A stretch of 64,000 nucleotides of DNA, taken from positions 62,001 to 126,000 of the forward strand of contig NZ_CABVHY010000018.1 in assembly GCF_902497875.1 (NCBI RefSeq), written 5' to 3'. A program made the position numbers and the translations under genes. The DNA comes from Pseudomonas fluorescens. GTDB taxonomy: Bacteria > Pseudomonadota > Gammaproteobacteria > Pseudomonadales > Pseudomonadaceae. Position 1 is the first letter of the stretch; every line of letters starts with the position of its first letter. The notes below the pieces were generated by a model that was not told where the DNA came from, did no database searches, and worked only from the letters and a program-made list of their open reading frames with translations. Positions 8,702 to 17,215 of the stretch are shown piece after piece.

Positions 8702-10324
8702 TCAGGCTTCGTCATCCATGCGCCGCGTCGCCATTCGGCGACCCCGGGTGATCAACTCGGTAAGCTGCACAGCACTCAAGGCATGGGCAAACAACCAGCC
8801 CTGTCCGAAGTTGACGCCCTCGCTGCTCAGCAGAGTGGCCTGGGATTCGGACTCGATCCCTTCGGCAATCACCTTGAGTTCCAGGGCATGCGCCATGCGA
8901 ATGATGTGCGGAGCCACGCCACTGCTCGCGGCATCATGCCCAAGAGCATCAATAAAAGCTTTGTCAATTTTCAGGCAGTCCACGGGCAGGGTTTGCAGGT
9001 AAGCAAGGCTGCAATAGCCGGTACCAAAGTCATCGATCAGCACTTGATGGCCGACATCGCGTAGTGCCTGCAGGTTGTCCCGGGCGACGACCACGTCGAT
9101 CAGGCCACGCTCGGTCACTTCAAAGGCAATCTGTCGCGCTGCCACCCCATGCAGGGCCAGCAAGCGGGCCATGACCTGCCCGACACGAGGCACCATCACA
9201 TCGCAGGCCGCCAGGTTCACCGAGATGTACAACTGCGGATTGGACCGTAACAGCTGACCCAGTTGTTCAAGCAGGCGCTGCAACACAAAGTCGGTGATCT
9301 GGCGTATCTGCCCGGTATTTTCCGCCAGGGGGATAAACAGGTCCGGGCTGGTCAAGGTCCCGTCCGGCCGACGCCAACGCAGCAATGCTTCAGCACCGAC
9401 GCATTGCCGGTTGCGCAGATCGAAAATGGGTTGATACAAGACCTGTAACTCGCCACGGCGCAAGGCACCCTGCAACTCGCCACCCAGTGATTGACGCTGG
9501 CGAGCCAGCTGCAGGACCAGCCATCCGATCAACGCCGCCAACAACAGACTGATCGGTACCAACCAGCGCCAGGCCCCGCTCATTCCGACCTGCAGGCTGG
9601 TGCGCGGAGTAATGAGTACCAGCTGGTACACCGGGTTGTTGGTCGGCATCTGGTAAATCAGGTGATCCTGGGTCACCTGCAAGGAATCGGTATTGGCCGC
9701 AGGCCAAGGCTCGGCTGGCGGCCAGGGTTGCGCGGAGCCCAGCACCGGGATTGCCCGCTTGCCACGGTCGAGCACTACCAGCAAGCTACTGCCAAGTGGC
9801 AGGTCAACCATGTCGGTCAGATGACCACGGGACGTCGCGACACGGAAGTTGCCGCGTCCGAGCATCAGCGCGGCCAGGTTTTCATTGGGCTCCGTGGAGG
9901 TATTCAGCCAATAGCTGTAGGTCGGTCCGGTAATGTCCGGGGCACGTGCAGCGGAAAGGCTGCCCTGGCGCGGCCGGCTCGAGCAGGACTGTTTGGCGTC
10001 GATGTAGGCCGCTTCATAAATAAAGCGGTAACTGAAGCTGGCCTGTTGCAAGGCCGCAATCATCTCGTCACTGCAGCCACGCAGCGGTTGGCTTTCCAGC
10101 TGATCAAGGCCTTCTCGCAATTGACCGAACAGTTGCTCCAGGCGCTCGAGAAAGCGTTCTCCCTGAGCATTCATCTGTTCACTTTCGCGTTGCTGAACCT
10201 GATGCAGCGCCACCCCCATACTGGCCATTAGCAGCAGCGCAGCACTCAGCACAGCAGCCAGTATCGCCAGCAACCAGGGGCGATAGAACCACGCGCGTAG
10301 GGCCTCTCGAGCGGCTGGCATCAT
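8702..10324 (-). CDS. CSS-motif / EAL-domain cyclic-di-GMP phosphodiesterase
   Basis: This 540-aa membrane enzyme should hydrolyse c-di-GMP. It has an N-terminal membrane segment (about 15-38), a periplasmic CSS-type sensor domain carrying the eponymous CSS in SCSSRP, a second membrane segment (WLVPISLLLAALIGWLVLQL) and a C-terminal EAL domain. The EAL catalytic motifs are intact: GAEALLRW, NLAACD, FEVTERG, IDDFGTGYCSL, KIDKAF and VIAEGIES. In the CSS-EAL family the cysteines respond to DsbA/DsbB redox state in E. coli, and a dsbA gene lies 4 kb away, though that link is inference. It sits convergently between kinB and ampDh2, where I recall no gene in PAO1. Confidence 0.9.
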   Translation of the reverse strand: MMPAAREALRAWFYRPWLLAILAAVLSAALLLMASMGVALHQVQQRESEQMNAQGERFLERLEQLFGQLREGLDQLESQPLRGCSDEMIAALQQASFSYRFIYEAAYIDAKQSCSSRPRQGSLSAARAPDITGPTYSYWLNTSTEPNENLAALMLGRGNFRVATSRGHLTDMVDLPLGSSLLVVLDRGKRAIPVLGSAQPWPPAEPWPAANTDSLQVTQDHLIYQMPTNNPVYQLVLITPRTSLQVGMSGAWRWLVPISLLLAALIGWLVLQLARQRQSLGGELQGALRRGELQVLYQPIFDLRNRQCVGAEALLRWRRPDGTLTSPDLFIPLAENTGQIRQITDFVLQRLLEQLGQLLRSNPQLYISVNLAACDVMVPRVGQVMARLLALHGVAARQIAFEVTERGLIDVVVARDNLQALRDVGHQVLIDDFGTGYCSLAYLQTLPVDCLKIDKAFIDALGHDAASSGVAPHIIRMAHALELKVIAEGIESESQATLLSSEGVNFGQGWLFAHALSAVQLTELITRGRRMATRRMDDEA

Positions 10325-10393
10325 TGAAGATCCGAAAGAATACCAATGAGTTATAGCAACTGATTGAGAAATAGCGCTGACCGCCGGGCGGTG

Positions 10394-11173
10394 TCAATAT
10401 TTTGTCTGGTTAAGCACCTGAAGAATGGCCGCGCTTTGCGCGTCGGGCACGCCGTCATAACGTGCAGGGCGATAGTGCATCTGGAAGGCTGCCAGGACAT
10501 TACGAGTGGCCTCATCGAGCTCTCCGGTCTGAGGCGTGGCGTAACCCAGGCGGGCCAGCTGGCTCTGGAACCAGCTGATGTCCGGCAGCTGCGTCGCGAA
10601 CAGTGCTTGCTGGCGAGCCACGGCCTGAGCGTCGGGCCAGATACCCAAGCCTTCGTCGGCCAGGCGCTTCCAGGGAAACAGCGGGCCAGGGTCGAGTTTG
10701 CGCATGGGTGCGATATCGCTATGACCGATGATATGGCGTGGGTTCATGTTGTAACGCTTGCTGATGTCCTTGAGCAGAACGATCAGTGCCTCGATCTGGT
10801 CCTCGGTATAGGGGTACCAGACACGACCAGTGGGGGTGTCGAGAAAACCCGGGTTGACGATTTCGATGCCGATGGAACTGGAGTTCAACCAGGTCCGGCC
10901 TAACCATTCACTTTCCCCGGCGTGCCAGGCCCGGAGACTTTCATCCATTAGCCTGAAGATGGTCGGCGGGTTGACGCCAATCAGGTAATGACTGCTGACT
11001 TCGCCATGGGTCAGCAAGGCCAGCGAATCCTCCTGCGAGGCGGAGGTGTAATGCAGTACCACAAACTGGATGCGGCTATCGTGGTTGACCGAAACATGGC
11101 TGGTGTCGATCCTCGGACCTTTGGCGCAGCCGGCCAATACAAGAAGCGACAGGGCGAGAGTAAGAATTTTCAT
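10394..11173 (-). CDS. ampDh2: AmpDh2-type N-acetylmuramoyl-L-alanine amidase lipoprotein
   Basis: This zinc amidase cleaves the bond between N-acetylmuramic acid and L-alanine in peptidoglycan. The chosen ATG at 11173 gives 259 residues beginning MKILTLALSLLVLAGCAKG, a signal with lipobox LAGC, so an outer-membrane lipoprotein is expected. Amidase_2 landmarks follow: FVVLHYTSA (zinc His), VSSHYLIG, AWHAGESEW, SIGIEIVN and IIGHSDIAPMRKLDPGP (second zinc His region). The C-terminus (FQSQLARLGY...) is a peptidoglycan-binding domain of the PG_binding_1 type. An upstream in-frame ATG at 11239 would bury the signal peptide and is rejected. Length and position beside kinB match PAO1 ampDh2. Confidence 0.9.
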   Translation of the reverse strand: MKILTLALSLLVLAGCAKGPRIDTSHVSVNHDSRIQFVVLHYTSASQEDSLALLTHGEVSSHYLIGVNPPTIFRLMDESLRAWHAGESEWLGRTWLNSSSIGIEIVNPGFLDTPTGRVWYPYTEDQIEALIVLLKDISKRYNMNPRHIIGHSDIAPMRKLDPGPLFPWKRLADEGLGIWPDAQAVARQQALFATQLPDISWFQSQLARLGYATPQTGELDEATRNVLAAFQMHYRPARYDGVPDAQSAAILQVLNQTKY

Positions 11174-11275
11174 GAAAGAACAGTACGCTGAAGACAGTAA
11201 TGCAACAGTGTAACGTACAGCCTTTCGCAGAACCGGCAAAAGGCTGTGTTTTAAACAAAATGGAACAATTGACGA

Positions 11276-13417
11276 TCAGTCCAGTACGACGCTGTTACGG
11301 CCCGCCCCTTTGGCGCGGTACAGCGCCTGATCGGCTCTTTTAAGCACCAGATCGCTGTGTTCACCGGGTTTGAATGCCGTCATGCCCATGGAGACGGTTA
11401 TCGTCACCCGCTCCCCTTTGAAGTGAAACGGGCACGCCTCGATGGCCGCTCTCAGGCTTTCCGCCAGTTTTGCTCCGATCGACAATGGCGTGTCGGGAAC
11501 CAATAGCACAAACTCCTCGCCGCCAAACCGGGCGATGAAGTCCGAGCCGCGCAGACGCTTGCGCAGGACGCTGGCAATGAGCTTCAACACTTTGTCGCCG
11601 GCCAGATGACCGTAGTTATCGTTAATGCGCTTGAAGTGGTCGAGGTCGAGTATGGCCAGCAGCAGCGGTTTGCCGTGCTGCTGCCACTGAGCGACCTCGT
11701 GCTCCAGTCGCTCGCTCCAGGCCGCGCGATTCGGCAGGCCGGTCAGTGGATCGATCAGCGCTTTCTGTCGCTGTTCTTCAAGGTGTTCACGATAGCCTTG
11801 GGCTTCCTGCTCCATACTGACCACGCGTTCGGCCAGCCCTTGTAGCCGCTCGGCAATTTCCTGCTCACGCTGATCACGTTGTTTCTGGTGCTGATCCATA
11901 GTGCCGAGCAGACCTTCCAGATGGTTCTCCAGCACATGCTTGAGCCCCTCCAGATCCGCCGCCTCTTGTACGCTGCTCTGCAGGCCATCGACCTGTTCGC
12001 GCATCTGGGTTTCCATTTCACGTGCTGCTGAGCGGCTGTCGGCATGGCCGTCGCTGGCCGCTTGCAGATTGCTCTGGAAGGACTCGAGTCGTTCATTGAG
12101 CTGCTTGAGGTAAACCTCGAACTCATATTGGCCGCTATCGGTGATTGCCAGCATCAAGACTGCAAGATCGTCGAGGATCGGCAGCAGTTCGTACCAGTTC
12201 AAGCCGTTTTGCAGTCGATGGCGCATTGCCTCGGCTTGTGGCTTGTGGCGCTCGGGAAGGCTGAGCTCGTCGAGTAGGCCGAGCAGGGTATCTTCGATGT
12301 GCTTGGCCACGGAACTATAGGATGGCTCTGGTGAGTCAGGCAGCGCGTAGCAGGTATCGCCTTGAAGCGCCTCTGGATCAACCGCTGTCACCGCCTGGGT
12401 CGACGCGCAAGGCGGGTCATCGGGCAAAACCGGTGCTTCATGCCCCGCCTCGTGGGCTGCTGGCAGCAGCTCATCAGGACTGCTGAGCGCTTGAACACCT
12501 TCAGTGCTGGCCGTCGGGGGCTGCGGTGCTGTCGTGGAGTCGGCCTGCGGCGGTTGCTGAACCGCTATCGGCAAGGCAGTCGTCGGCGCTGGCGAGTCCA
12601 GCACCGGCGGGACAAAGGCCAACACCTCGGGTTGTCGCGCGCTGTAGTCTGGCTCTGGAGCTGGAGCCGCCTCGGCCACTGAAACCAGCGTTACGCACGG
12701 CTCTGTGGCCAGTGAGACCACTGCCTGCGCAACGACCACCGCGGCGGGAGCAACAGCACTCGGCTGAGCGAATTCGCGTACAGGTTCGGCCAGAACCAGG
12801 CCCCGGGCAACGGGCTCTCGAAGCGCTTCCACGGGTTGCTGGCCATGCGGCGCGATCAAGCCATTGCTGGCCTCGATCAGGCCTTCAGCCGCTTCCTTGC
12901 CCCCAAACAATCGTTGCAGCAAACCCGGGCGACTGGGCTCTGCCGGATTCTCCAGCAGGCTCAGCGCCTGACCTTGCAAGCCACTGAGTTCTCCGAGCAG
13001 CAAGGGCATTTCGCGGGCCTGGCCGACGCGGCTGTCCAGTTGCTTGGCAAAGCTCTTGAGCGGCCGACTCACCTCTCGAGGCAGCGGCAAGGCTTGTAGC
13101 TGAGTGACCAGGGCTGTCAGCGCGGAACCGATTTGCTCAATGCGGGTTTCCCGGCGCTGCTCGGAATCGAGCACGGCTCTTTCCAGGCGTGGCAGCAACG
13201 CCGCCAAACCGGCGTCCATATCGTCGGTGCGAACGACCTCGCGCATTTCTTTCATGCACAGGTCAACAGCCCGGTCGGTGCCCTCCGCCGCCAGCGTGCT
13301 GCGGACCAGGCCACGGCGAAGCAAATCGAGACGGGCATCCCAGCGACGCTCGAGCTTTTCCTGTTGTTCGACGCTCTTGAGGTACTTTTCTTTCCAGCGC
13401 TGTGCTTCGTCGCTCAT
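11276..13417 (-). CDS. dgcH: Diguanylate cyclase with long coiled-coil/low-complexity N-terminus (DgcH-like)
   Basis: This 713-aa protein should make c-di-GMP from GTP. The C-terminal GGDEF domain has DPLTGLPNRAAW, LDLDHFKRINDNYGHLAGD and the active-site loop ARFGGEEFVLL. An RGSD motif exactly five residues before GGEEF is the allosteric inhibitory I-site. The N-terminal 550 residues are soluble: helical at 1-180, then an alanine/proline/valine-rich linker of about 150 residues, then predicted coiled coil (REMETQMREQVDG, RDQREQEIAERL). No signal or membrane segment is visible. Its stop-to-start junction with the EEP gene is immediate, suggesting one operon. The symbol follows PAO1 PA5487 by position. 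Confidence 0.85.
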   Translation of the reverse strand: MSDEAQRWKEKYLKSVEQQEKLERRWDARLDLLRRGLVRSTLAAEGTDRAVDLCMKEMREVVRTDDMDAGLAALLPRLERAVLDSEQRRETRIEQIGSALTALVTQLQALPLPREVSRPLKSFAKQLDSRVGQAREMPLLLGELSGLQGQALSLLENPAEPSRPGLLQRLFGGKEAAEGLIEASNGLIAPHGQQPVEALREPVARGLVLAEPVREFAQPSAVAPAAVVVAQAVVSLATEPCVTLVSVAEAAPAPEPDYSARQPEVLAFVPPVLDSPAPTTALPIAVQQPPQADSTTAPQPPTASTEGVQALSSPDELLPAAHEAGHEAPVLPDDPPCASTQAVTAVDPEALQGDTCYALPDSPEPSYSSVAKHIEDTLLGLLDELSLPERHKPQAEAMRHRLQNGLNWYELLPILDDLAVLMLAITDSGQYEFEVYLKQLNERLESFQSNLQAASDGHADSRSAAREMETQMREQVDGLQSSVQEAADLEGLKHVLENHLEGLLGTMDQHQKQRDQREQEIAERLQGLAERVVSMEQEAQGYREHLEEQRQKALIDPLTGLPNRAAWSERLEHEVAQWQQHGKPLLLAILDLDHFKRINDNYGHLAGDKVLKLIASVLRKRLRGSDFIARFGGEEFVLLVPDTPLSIGAKLAESLRAAIEACPFHFKGERVTITVSMGMTAFKPGEHSDLVLKRADQALYRAKGAGRNSVVLD

Positions 13418-14293
13418 TCAAGGGATCCGCGAGGGGGCAGGACACAACGCGGGCAATGCATCAGCCGTGAGCGAACCCGGCAGACGAATCTCTACCGCGA
13501 CCGGCAGGTGATCGGAAATGGGTTGGGCCAGCACCTCGACCCGTTCAAGCGTCAGGCTGGGGCTTAGCAGAATATGGTCGAGGCAGCGTTGTGGACGCCA
13601 GCTGGGGAACGTTGCCTCAAGCTGTGGCGCCAACAGGCCGAGATCGCGCAAGGGAGAGCTTTGCAGCAAATCGCTGGCATGGGTGTTCATGTCGCCCATC
13701 AGCACCTGGTGCCGGTAGCCACCGATCAAGTCGCGGATATAGGCCAGTTGCAGGGTTCGGGCACGTGCGCCCAGCGCCAGATGCATCATGACCACGACCA
13801 GCGCCTCCGGTCCTTCGCCAAAGCGCACGAGGATCGCCCCACGGCCTTTTGGGCCAGGTAATGGATGATCTTCGATAGCCCAGGGACGCAAACGGCTGAG
13901 CACACCATTGCTGTGCTGGCCCAGGCGCCCGAGATTACGGTTGAGCTGTTGATACCAGTAAGGGAAGGCGCCCAATTGGGCCAGGTGTTCGACCTGATTG
14001 ACGTAGCCCGACCGCAGGCTGCCGCCATCGGCTTCCTGCAAGGCGACCAGATCGAAGTCGCCCAGCAGATTGCCGATCTTTTGCAGGTTGTCGGCACGCC
14101 CGGTGTGCGGCAGCAGATGCTGCCAGCCACGGGTCAGGTAATGCCGATAGCGCTCGGTACTGATGCCGACTTGAATATTGAAGCTGAGCAGACGCAGACG
14201 ACTGTCTGCGGGGAGGCCAGTCGATTCCAGATGATGCTCGTTGACCTTTGGTTCATGCAGGCCAACGATGCGTTCAGTACCCCAGCGGCGCAT
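13418..14293 (-). CDS. Endonuclease/exonuclease/phosphatase (EEP) family protein
   Basis: The 291-aa protein carries the EEP/DNase I-like fold motifs: RLLSFNIQVG, LVALQEADGG with the metal-binding Glu, GDMNTHASD, LDHILLSP and a final SDHLPVAVEI with the catalytic Asp-His. It has no signal peptide, so a cytoplasmic metal-dependent phosphodiesterase or phosphatase is expected; the substrate may be nucleic acid, lipid or inositol phosphate and cannot be told from sequence. Its stop codon abuts the start of the diguanylate cyclase gene, and dsbA begins its own stop 14 bases upstream of it, so dsbA, EEP and dgcH may be co-transcribed. Confidence 0.85.
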   Translation of the reverse strand: MRRWGTERIVGLHEPKVNEHHLESTGLPADSRLRLLSFNIQVGISTERYRHYLTRGWQHLLPHTGRADNLQKIGNLLGDFDLVALQEADGGSLRSGYVNQVEHLAQLGAFPYWYQQLNRNLGRLGQHSNGVLSRLRPWAIEDHPLPGPKGRGAILVRFGEGPEALVVVMMHLALGARARTLQLAYIRDLIGGYRHQVLMGDMNTHASDLLQSSPLRDLGLLAPQLEATFPSWRPQRCLDHILLSPSLTLERVEVLAQPISDHLPVAVEIRLPGSLTADALPALCPAPSRIP

Positions 14294-14307
14294 GGCGAGT
14301 GCCGCGC

Positions 14308-14955
14308 TTAGTTGGCAACAGCCTTGGGTGCGGCGCGTTCCTTGGCGATCAATTGATCAGCCACGTTCAACGCACCCTCAGGGCCGCCGGCAGTGCCGAG
14401 GTCGAAGCGGTATTTGCCATTGACGATCATGGTCGGTACCCCGGTGATCTGATACGCCTGAGCCTTCTTCTTGGCATCTTCGACCTTGCCTTTGACGGCG
14501 AAGGAATTGTAGGTGCTCAGGAATTTATCCTTGTCGACGCCTTCGGCGGCCAGGAATTCGGCCATTTCTTCAGGCGTCGCGAGTTTCTTGCCACCGTGGA
14601 TGGCTTCGAAAACGGCCTTGTGAACCTTGTGCTCCACGCCCATGGCTTCGAGGGTGATGAACAGCTGGCCGTGAACGTTCCAGATTCCGCCGAACATGGC
14701 TGGAATGCGTACGAAGTTCACATCGGCAGGCAGTTTTTCAGCCCAGGGATTGATGGTGGGTTCGAACGCGTAGCAATGCGGGCAGCCGTACCAGAACAGC
14801 TCCACCACTTCGATCTTGCCCGGTACGGCAACCGGCACGGCGTTGCTCAGCTCGACATATTGTTTACCGGCTTCAAGCGGTTCGCCGGCAGCGTGGGCGG
14901 TCATGCCGAACAGGCTGGCGCTGACGAGCGCGGCGCTGAGAATCAGATTACGCAT
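14308..14955 (-). CDS. dsbA: Thiol:disulfide oxidoreductase DsbA
   Basis: DsbA introduces disulfide bonds into periplasmic proteins. The 215-aa chain begins with a signal peptide (LVSASLFGMTAHA, cleavage before AGEP) and contains the active site FWYGCPHCYAF near residue 55 (CPHC, as in DsbA) in a thioredoxin fold with a helical insert. The cis-proline loop is ITGVPTMIVNGKYRF. It lies downstream of the two cytochrome c genes but behind a terminator, so it probably has its own promoter. Substrates could include the CSS-domain phosphodiesterase and the c-type cytochromes nearby, which is inference. Confidence 0.95.
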   Translation of the reverse strand: MRNLILSAALVSASLFGMTAHAAGEPLEAGKQYVELSNAVPVAVPGKIEVVELFWYGCPHCYAFEPTINPWAEKLPADVNFVRIPAMFGGIWNVHGQLFITLEAMGVEHKVHKAVFEAIHGGKKLATPEEMAEFLAAEGVDKDKFLSTYNSFAVKGKVEDAKKKAQAYQITGVPTMIVNGKYRFDLGTAGGPEGALNVADQLIAKERAAPKAVAN

Positions 14956-15054
14956 GCTTTACTCCTGGACAAATTGGGTCGCCTCGCGTGACCTGAAATG
15001 AGACAGGTCCGGACGGGCTTGAGTTCGCTAGTGTAACGGCAGCCGCCATAAAAA

Positions 15055-15074
15055 AGGGCGGCCTGAGCCACCCT
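15055..15074 (-). terminator. Rho-independent terminator after cytochrome c4
   Basis: Stem AGGGTGGC/GCCGCCCT (minus strand, one G-U-type mismatch) with a TCAG loop, followed by six T residues on the minus strand. It separates the cytochrome genes from dsbA. Confidence 0.85.
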
Positions 15075-15154
15075 TTTATGTTCGCACCGACGGATTAATA
15101 GACCGTTAACGTTGCAAAAGATGTAGACCTTGCGCAACGCCGATCGAACAGACC

Positions 15155-15760
15155 TTAGTGCAGGCCTTGAATGTAGCTGGACACCGCTTCGATGTCTTTG
15201 TTGCTCAGCTTGGCTGCGATGCTTTGCATGATCTTCGTGTCGCCGTCGTTGGTACGAGCGCCTTCACGGAAGTCGGTCAATTGCTTGGCGATGTACTGAG
15301 CATGCTGGCCACCCAGATGCGGGAAGCCTGCAGCCGCGAGGCCTGCACCGTTCGGCGAGTGGCAGCCGGTGCATGAAGGCATGCCTTGATCCAGCTTGCC
15401 TCCACGGAACAACTCTTCACCGCGAGCCACAACCTTTGGATCGGCGGCGCCAACACTGCCCTTCTGGCTGGCGAAGTACGCGGAGATGTCGGCCAGATCC
15501 TGATCACTCAGGTTGGTCAACAGGCCGGTCATCTCCAGGACGGTGCGCTTGCCGGACTTGATGTCTTGCAGTTGCTTGTTCAGGTAACGCTCGCCCTGAC
15601 CCGCCAGTTTTGGAAAGTTTGGCGCCATGCTGTTGCCATCCGGGCCATGACAGGCACCACATACTGCGGCTTTCGCCTGACCAGCAGTAGCATCGCCTGC
15701 AGCATGGGCTATGCCGGAGATCCCCAGGGTCAACAGCAGACTCACGATCAATTTGTTCAT
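15155..15760 (-). CDS. cc4: Cytochrome c4, diheme periplasmic electron carrier
   Basis: A 201-aa precursor with a signal peptide (LLLTLGISGIAHA) and two class I cytochrome c domains. The heme-binding sites are CGACHGPDG in the N-terminal half and CTGCHSPNG in the C-terminal half; methionine axial ligands are offered by NSMAPNFPKL and the later KIMQSIA. Cytochrome c4 passes electrons to terminal oxidases, in Pseudomonas mainly the cbb3 type and also aa3. It follows a smaller monoheme cytochrome gene by 46 bases, likely one operon, ending at the terminator at 15055. Confidence 0.92.
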   Translation of the reverse strand: MNKLIVSLLLTLGISGIAHAAGDATAGQAKAAVCGACHGPDGNSMAPNFPKLAGQGERYLNKQLQDIKSGKRTVLEMTGLLTNLSDQDLADISAYFASQKGSVGAADPKVVARGEELFRGGKLDQGMPSCTGCHSPNGAGLAAAGFPHLGGQHAQYIAKQLTDFREGARTNDGDTKIMQSIAAKLSNKDIEAVSSYIQGLH

Positions 15761-15806
15761 CAGCTAATCCAACTACGGCTAAGGGTTAAAGAGTTATGGG
15801 CCGGGA

Positions 15807-16097
15807 TCACTCGCTCATCCACTGGATGATTGCTCGGTAATCCTCGGCACTGCAGTCCATGCACAAACCACGCGGCGGCATCGCCTTGAAACCCTGGGTC
15901 ACGTGTTGCACCAGCGTCTCCATACCTTGCGCCAACCTCGGCGCCCAAGCTTCCTGATCACCCTTTTTGGGTGCCATGGGTAGTTGGCCGGAATGACAAG
16001 CTCCACAAACACGGTTGTACACAGCTTCCGGATCCTGTGTAGCCTGAGCGCTGTAAAGCGGCATCAAGACACCGGCAGCTAGCAGCCATTTCGTCAT
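15807..16097 (-). CDS. Small c5-type monoheme cytochrome
   Basis: A 96-aa precursor with a signal peptide (WLLAAGVLMPLYSAQA) and one heme site, VCGACHSGQ, followed by LPMAPKKGD and a second cysteine pair GLCMDCSAED near the end. The paired late cysteines are a feature of cytochrome c5. It precedes the cytochrome c4 gene and is divergent from engB across 190 bases, so the two promoters face apart. Specific partner unknown; a soluble electron carrier to terminal oxidases is the usual role. Confidence 0.88.
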   Translation of the reverse strand: MTKWLLAAGVLMPLYSAQATQDPEAVYNRVCGACHSGQLPMAPKKGDQEAWAPRLAQGMETLVQHVTQGFKAMPPRGLCMDCSAEDYRAIIQWMSE

Positions 16098-16288
16098 AAA
16101 ACGACCTTTTCAGGGTTGAGAGCGTGCTGCGTTCTAATGCGCAATCAAGGTCAATCGCTCTCGTGAACTTCATCCTACGCTGGGACAAAGCGCACACAAA
16201 ATCTGCGGCATTATATACTGGCGCTACTGAAACGGAAACGACACTGCTCGCCGCGTCCATTCTCGGCACCGCCCACATCGGAAATCCC

Positions 16289-16930
16289 ATGCAACTCAAG
16301 AACCCCATTCTCGGCCTGTGCCAACAGTCCACCTTCATGCTCAGCGCCGCCAAAGTCGACCAATGTCCGGACGACGAAGGCTTTGAAGTGGCCTTCGCCG
16401 GGCGTTCCAACGCCGGCAAGTCCAGCGCCCTGAACACCCTGACTCACGCCAGCCTGGCCCGAACCTCGAAAACTCCGGGTCGCACGCAACTGCTGAACTT
16501 CTTCAAATTAGACGATGATCGTCGTCTGGTCGACCTGCCGGGTTATGGCTACGCCAAAGTGCCGATTCCGCTGAAATTGCACTGGCAGCGCCACCTGGAA
16601 GCCTATCTGGGCGGTCGCGAGAGCCTCAAAGGGTTGATTTTGATGATGGACATCCGTCATCCAATGACTGATTTCGACCTGTTGATGCTCGATTGGGCCG
16701 TTGCCAGCGGCATGCCGATGCACATTCTGCTGACCAAGGCCGACAAACTGACGTACGGCGCAGCGAAGAACACCCTGCTCAAGGTGCAGGCGGACATTCG
16801 TAAAGGCTGGGGCGATACCATTACCATTCAGCTGTTCTCGGCCCCCAAGCGCATGGGCCTGGAAGACGCCTACACTGTATTGGCGGGCTGGATGGAGTTG
16901 GCGGATAAAGGCGCGGAAGCGGCCGAGTAA
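16289..16930 (+). CDS. engB: Ribosome biogenesis GTPase EngB (YihA/YsxC)
   Basis: EngB is an essential GTPase assisting assembly of the large ribosomal subunit. The 213-aa chain shows all G motifs: G1 AGRSNAGKSSALN, G2 TPGRTQLLNFF, G3 VDLPGYGYAKV, G4 LLTKADKL and G5 LFSAPKRMG. I chose the ATG at 16289 (MQLKNPILGLCQ) because it matches the family N-terminus; the open frame extends upstream to 16124 but through the divergent promoter region. A GGAAAT sequence gives only a weak ribosome binding site. The engB-small RNA-polA order parallels yihA-spf-polA in E. coli. Confidence 0.92.
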   Translation: MQLKNPILGLCQQSTFMLSAAKVDQCPDDEGFEVAFAGRSNAGKSSALNTLTHASLARTSKTPGRTQLLNFFKLDDDRRLVDLPGYGYAKVPIPLKLHWQRHLEAYLGGRESLKGLILMMDIRHPMTDFDLLMLDWAVASGMPMHILLTKADKLTYGAAKNTLLKVQADIRKGWGDTITIQLFSAPKRMGLEDAYTVLAGWMELADKGAEAAE

Positions 16931-16942
16931 GGAATCGCAGGC

Positions 16943-17072
16943 AAAAAAAACCCCGGACTTCGTATGGGGAGGAGAAGTTCGGGGTACAAGTTCCGGACCG
17001 CTAGGGCGGGGTCCAGATATCTGCCAACACTTAACACAACATAGGAGCATTGAAGGGCTTCACCACCCATTC
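16943..17072 (-). ncRNA. ersA: Candidate ErsA small RNA
   Basis: ErsA is an AlgU-dependent, Hfq-associated small RNA of about 132 nt encoded between engB and polA in P. aeruginosa. Here the same gap holds, on the minus strand, an AlgU-type promoter, then about 130 bases, then an intrinsic terminator. The terminator stem is ACCCCG-A-ACTTC/GAAGT-C-CGGGGT (16950-16985) with a 12-base loop and eight U residues. The loop contains UCCUCCCC, complementary to Shine-Dalgarno sequences and so a likely seed for target pairing. A second hairpin GGACC/GGTCC lies at 16994-17013. Ends are inferred from promoter and terminator; identity rests on synteny, promoter type and length. Confidence 0.82.
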
Positions 17073-17078
17073 AGTAAA

Positions 17079-17107
17079 TCTGAGTGGCAGATCACGGGTT
17101 TAGTTCC
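17079..17107 (-). promoter_or_regulatory. AlgU (sigma-22) type promoter for the ErsA candidate
   Basis: On the minus strand GGAACTA (17107-17101) and TCAGA (17083-17079) are separated by 17 bases, matching the AlgU/sigma-E consensus GAACTT-N16/17-TCnnA with one change in the -35. Expected start about seven bases downstream, near 17072. Confidence 0.75.
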
Positions 17108-17170
17108 GCGGGATAAAAAACTATTGGCGATAAGCCTTGGAATTTCCTGAACCAATCGCTCTTTGTTAGC

Positions 17171-17199
17171 TTTTGCTGCGGCAATATGCCGCAGCAAAA
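17171..17199. repeat. Perfect 13-bp hairpin between polA and the ErsA promoter
   Basis: Arms TTTTGCTGCGGCA and TGCCGCAGCAAAA are perfectly complementary around ATA. It lies 17 bases after the polA stop and may end polA transcripts, but on neither strand does a U tract follow the stem; the U-rich part lies inside the 5' arm. Confidence 0.6.
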
Positions 17200-17215
17200 A
17201 GTCCTTCAAGACGGC

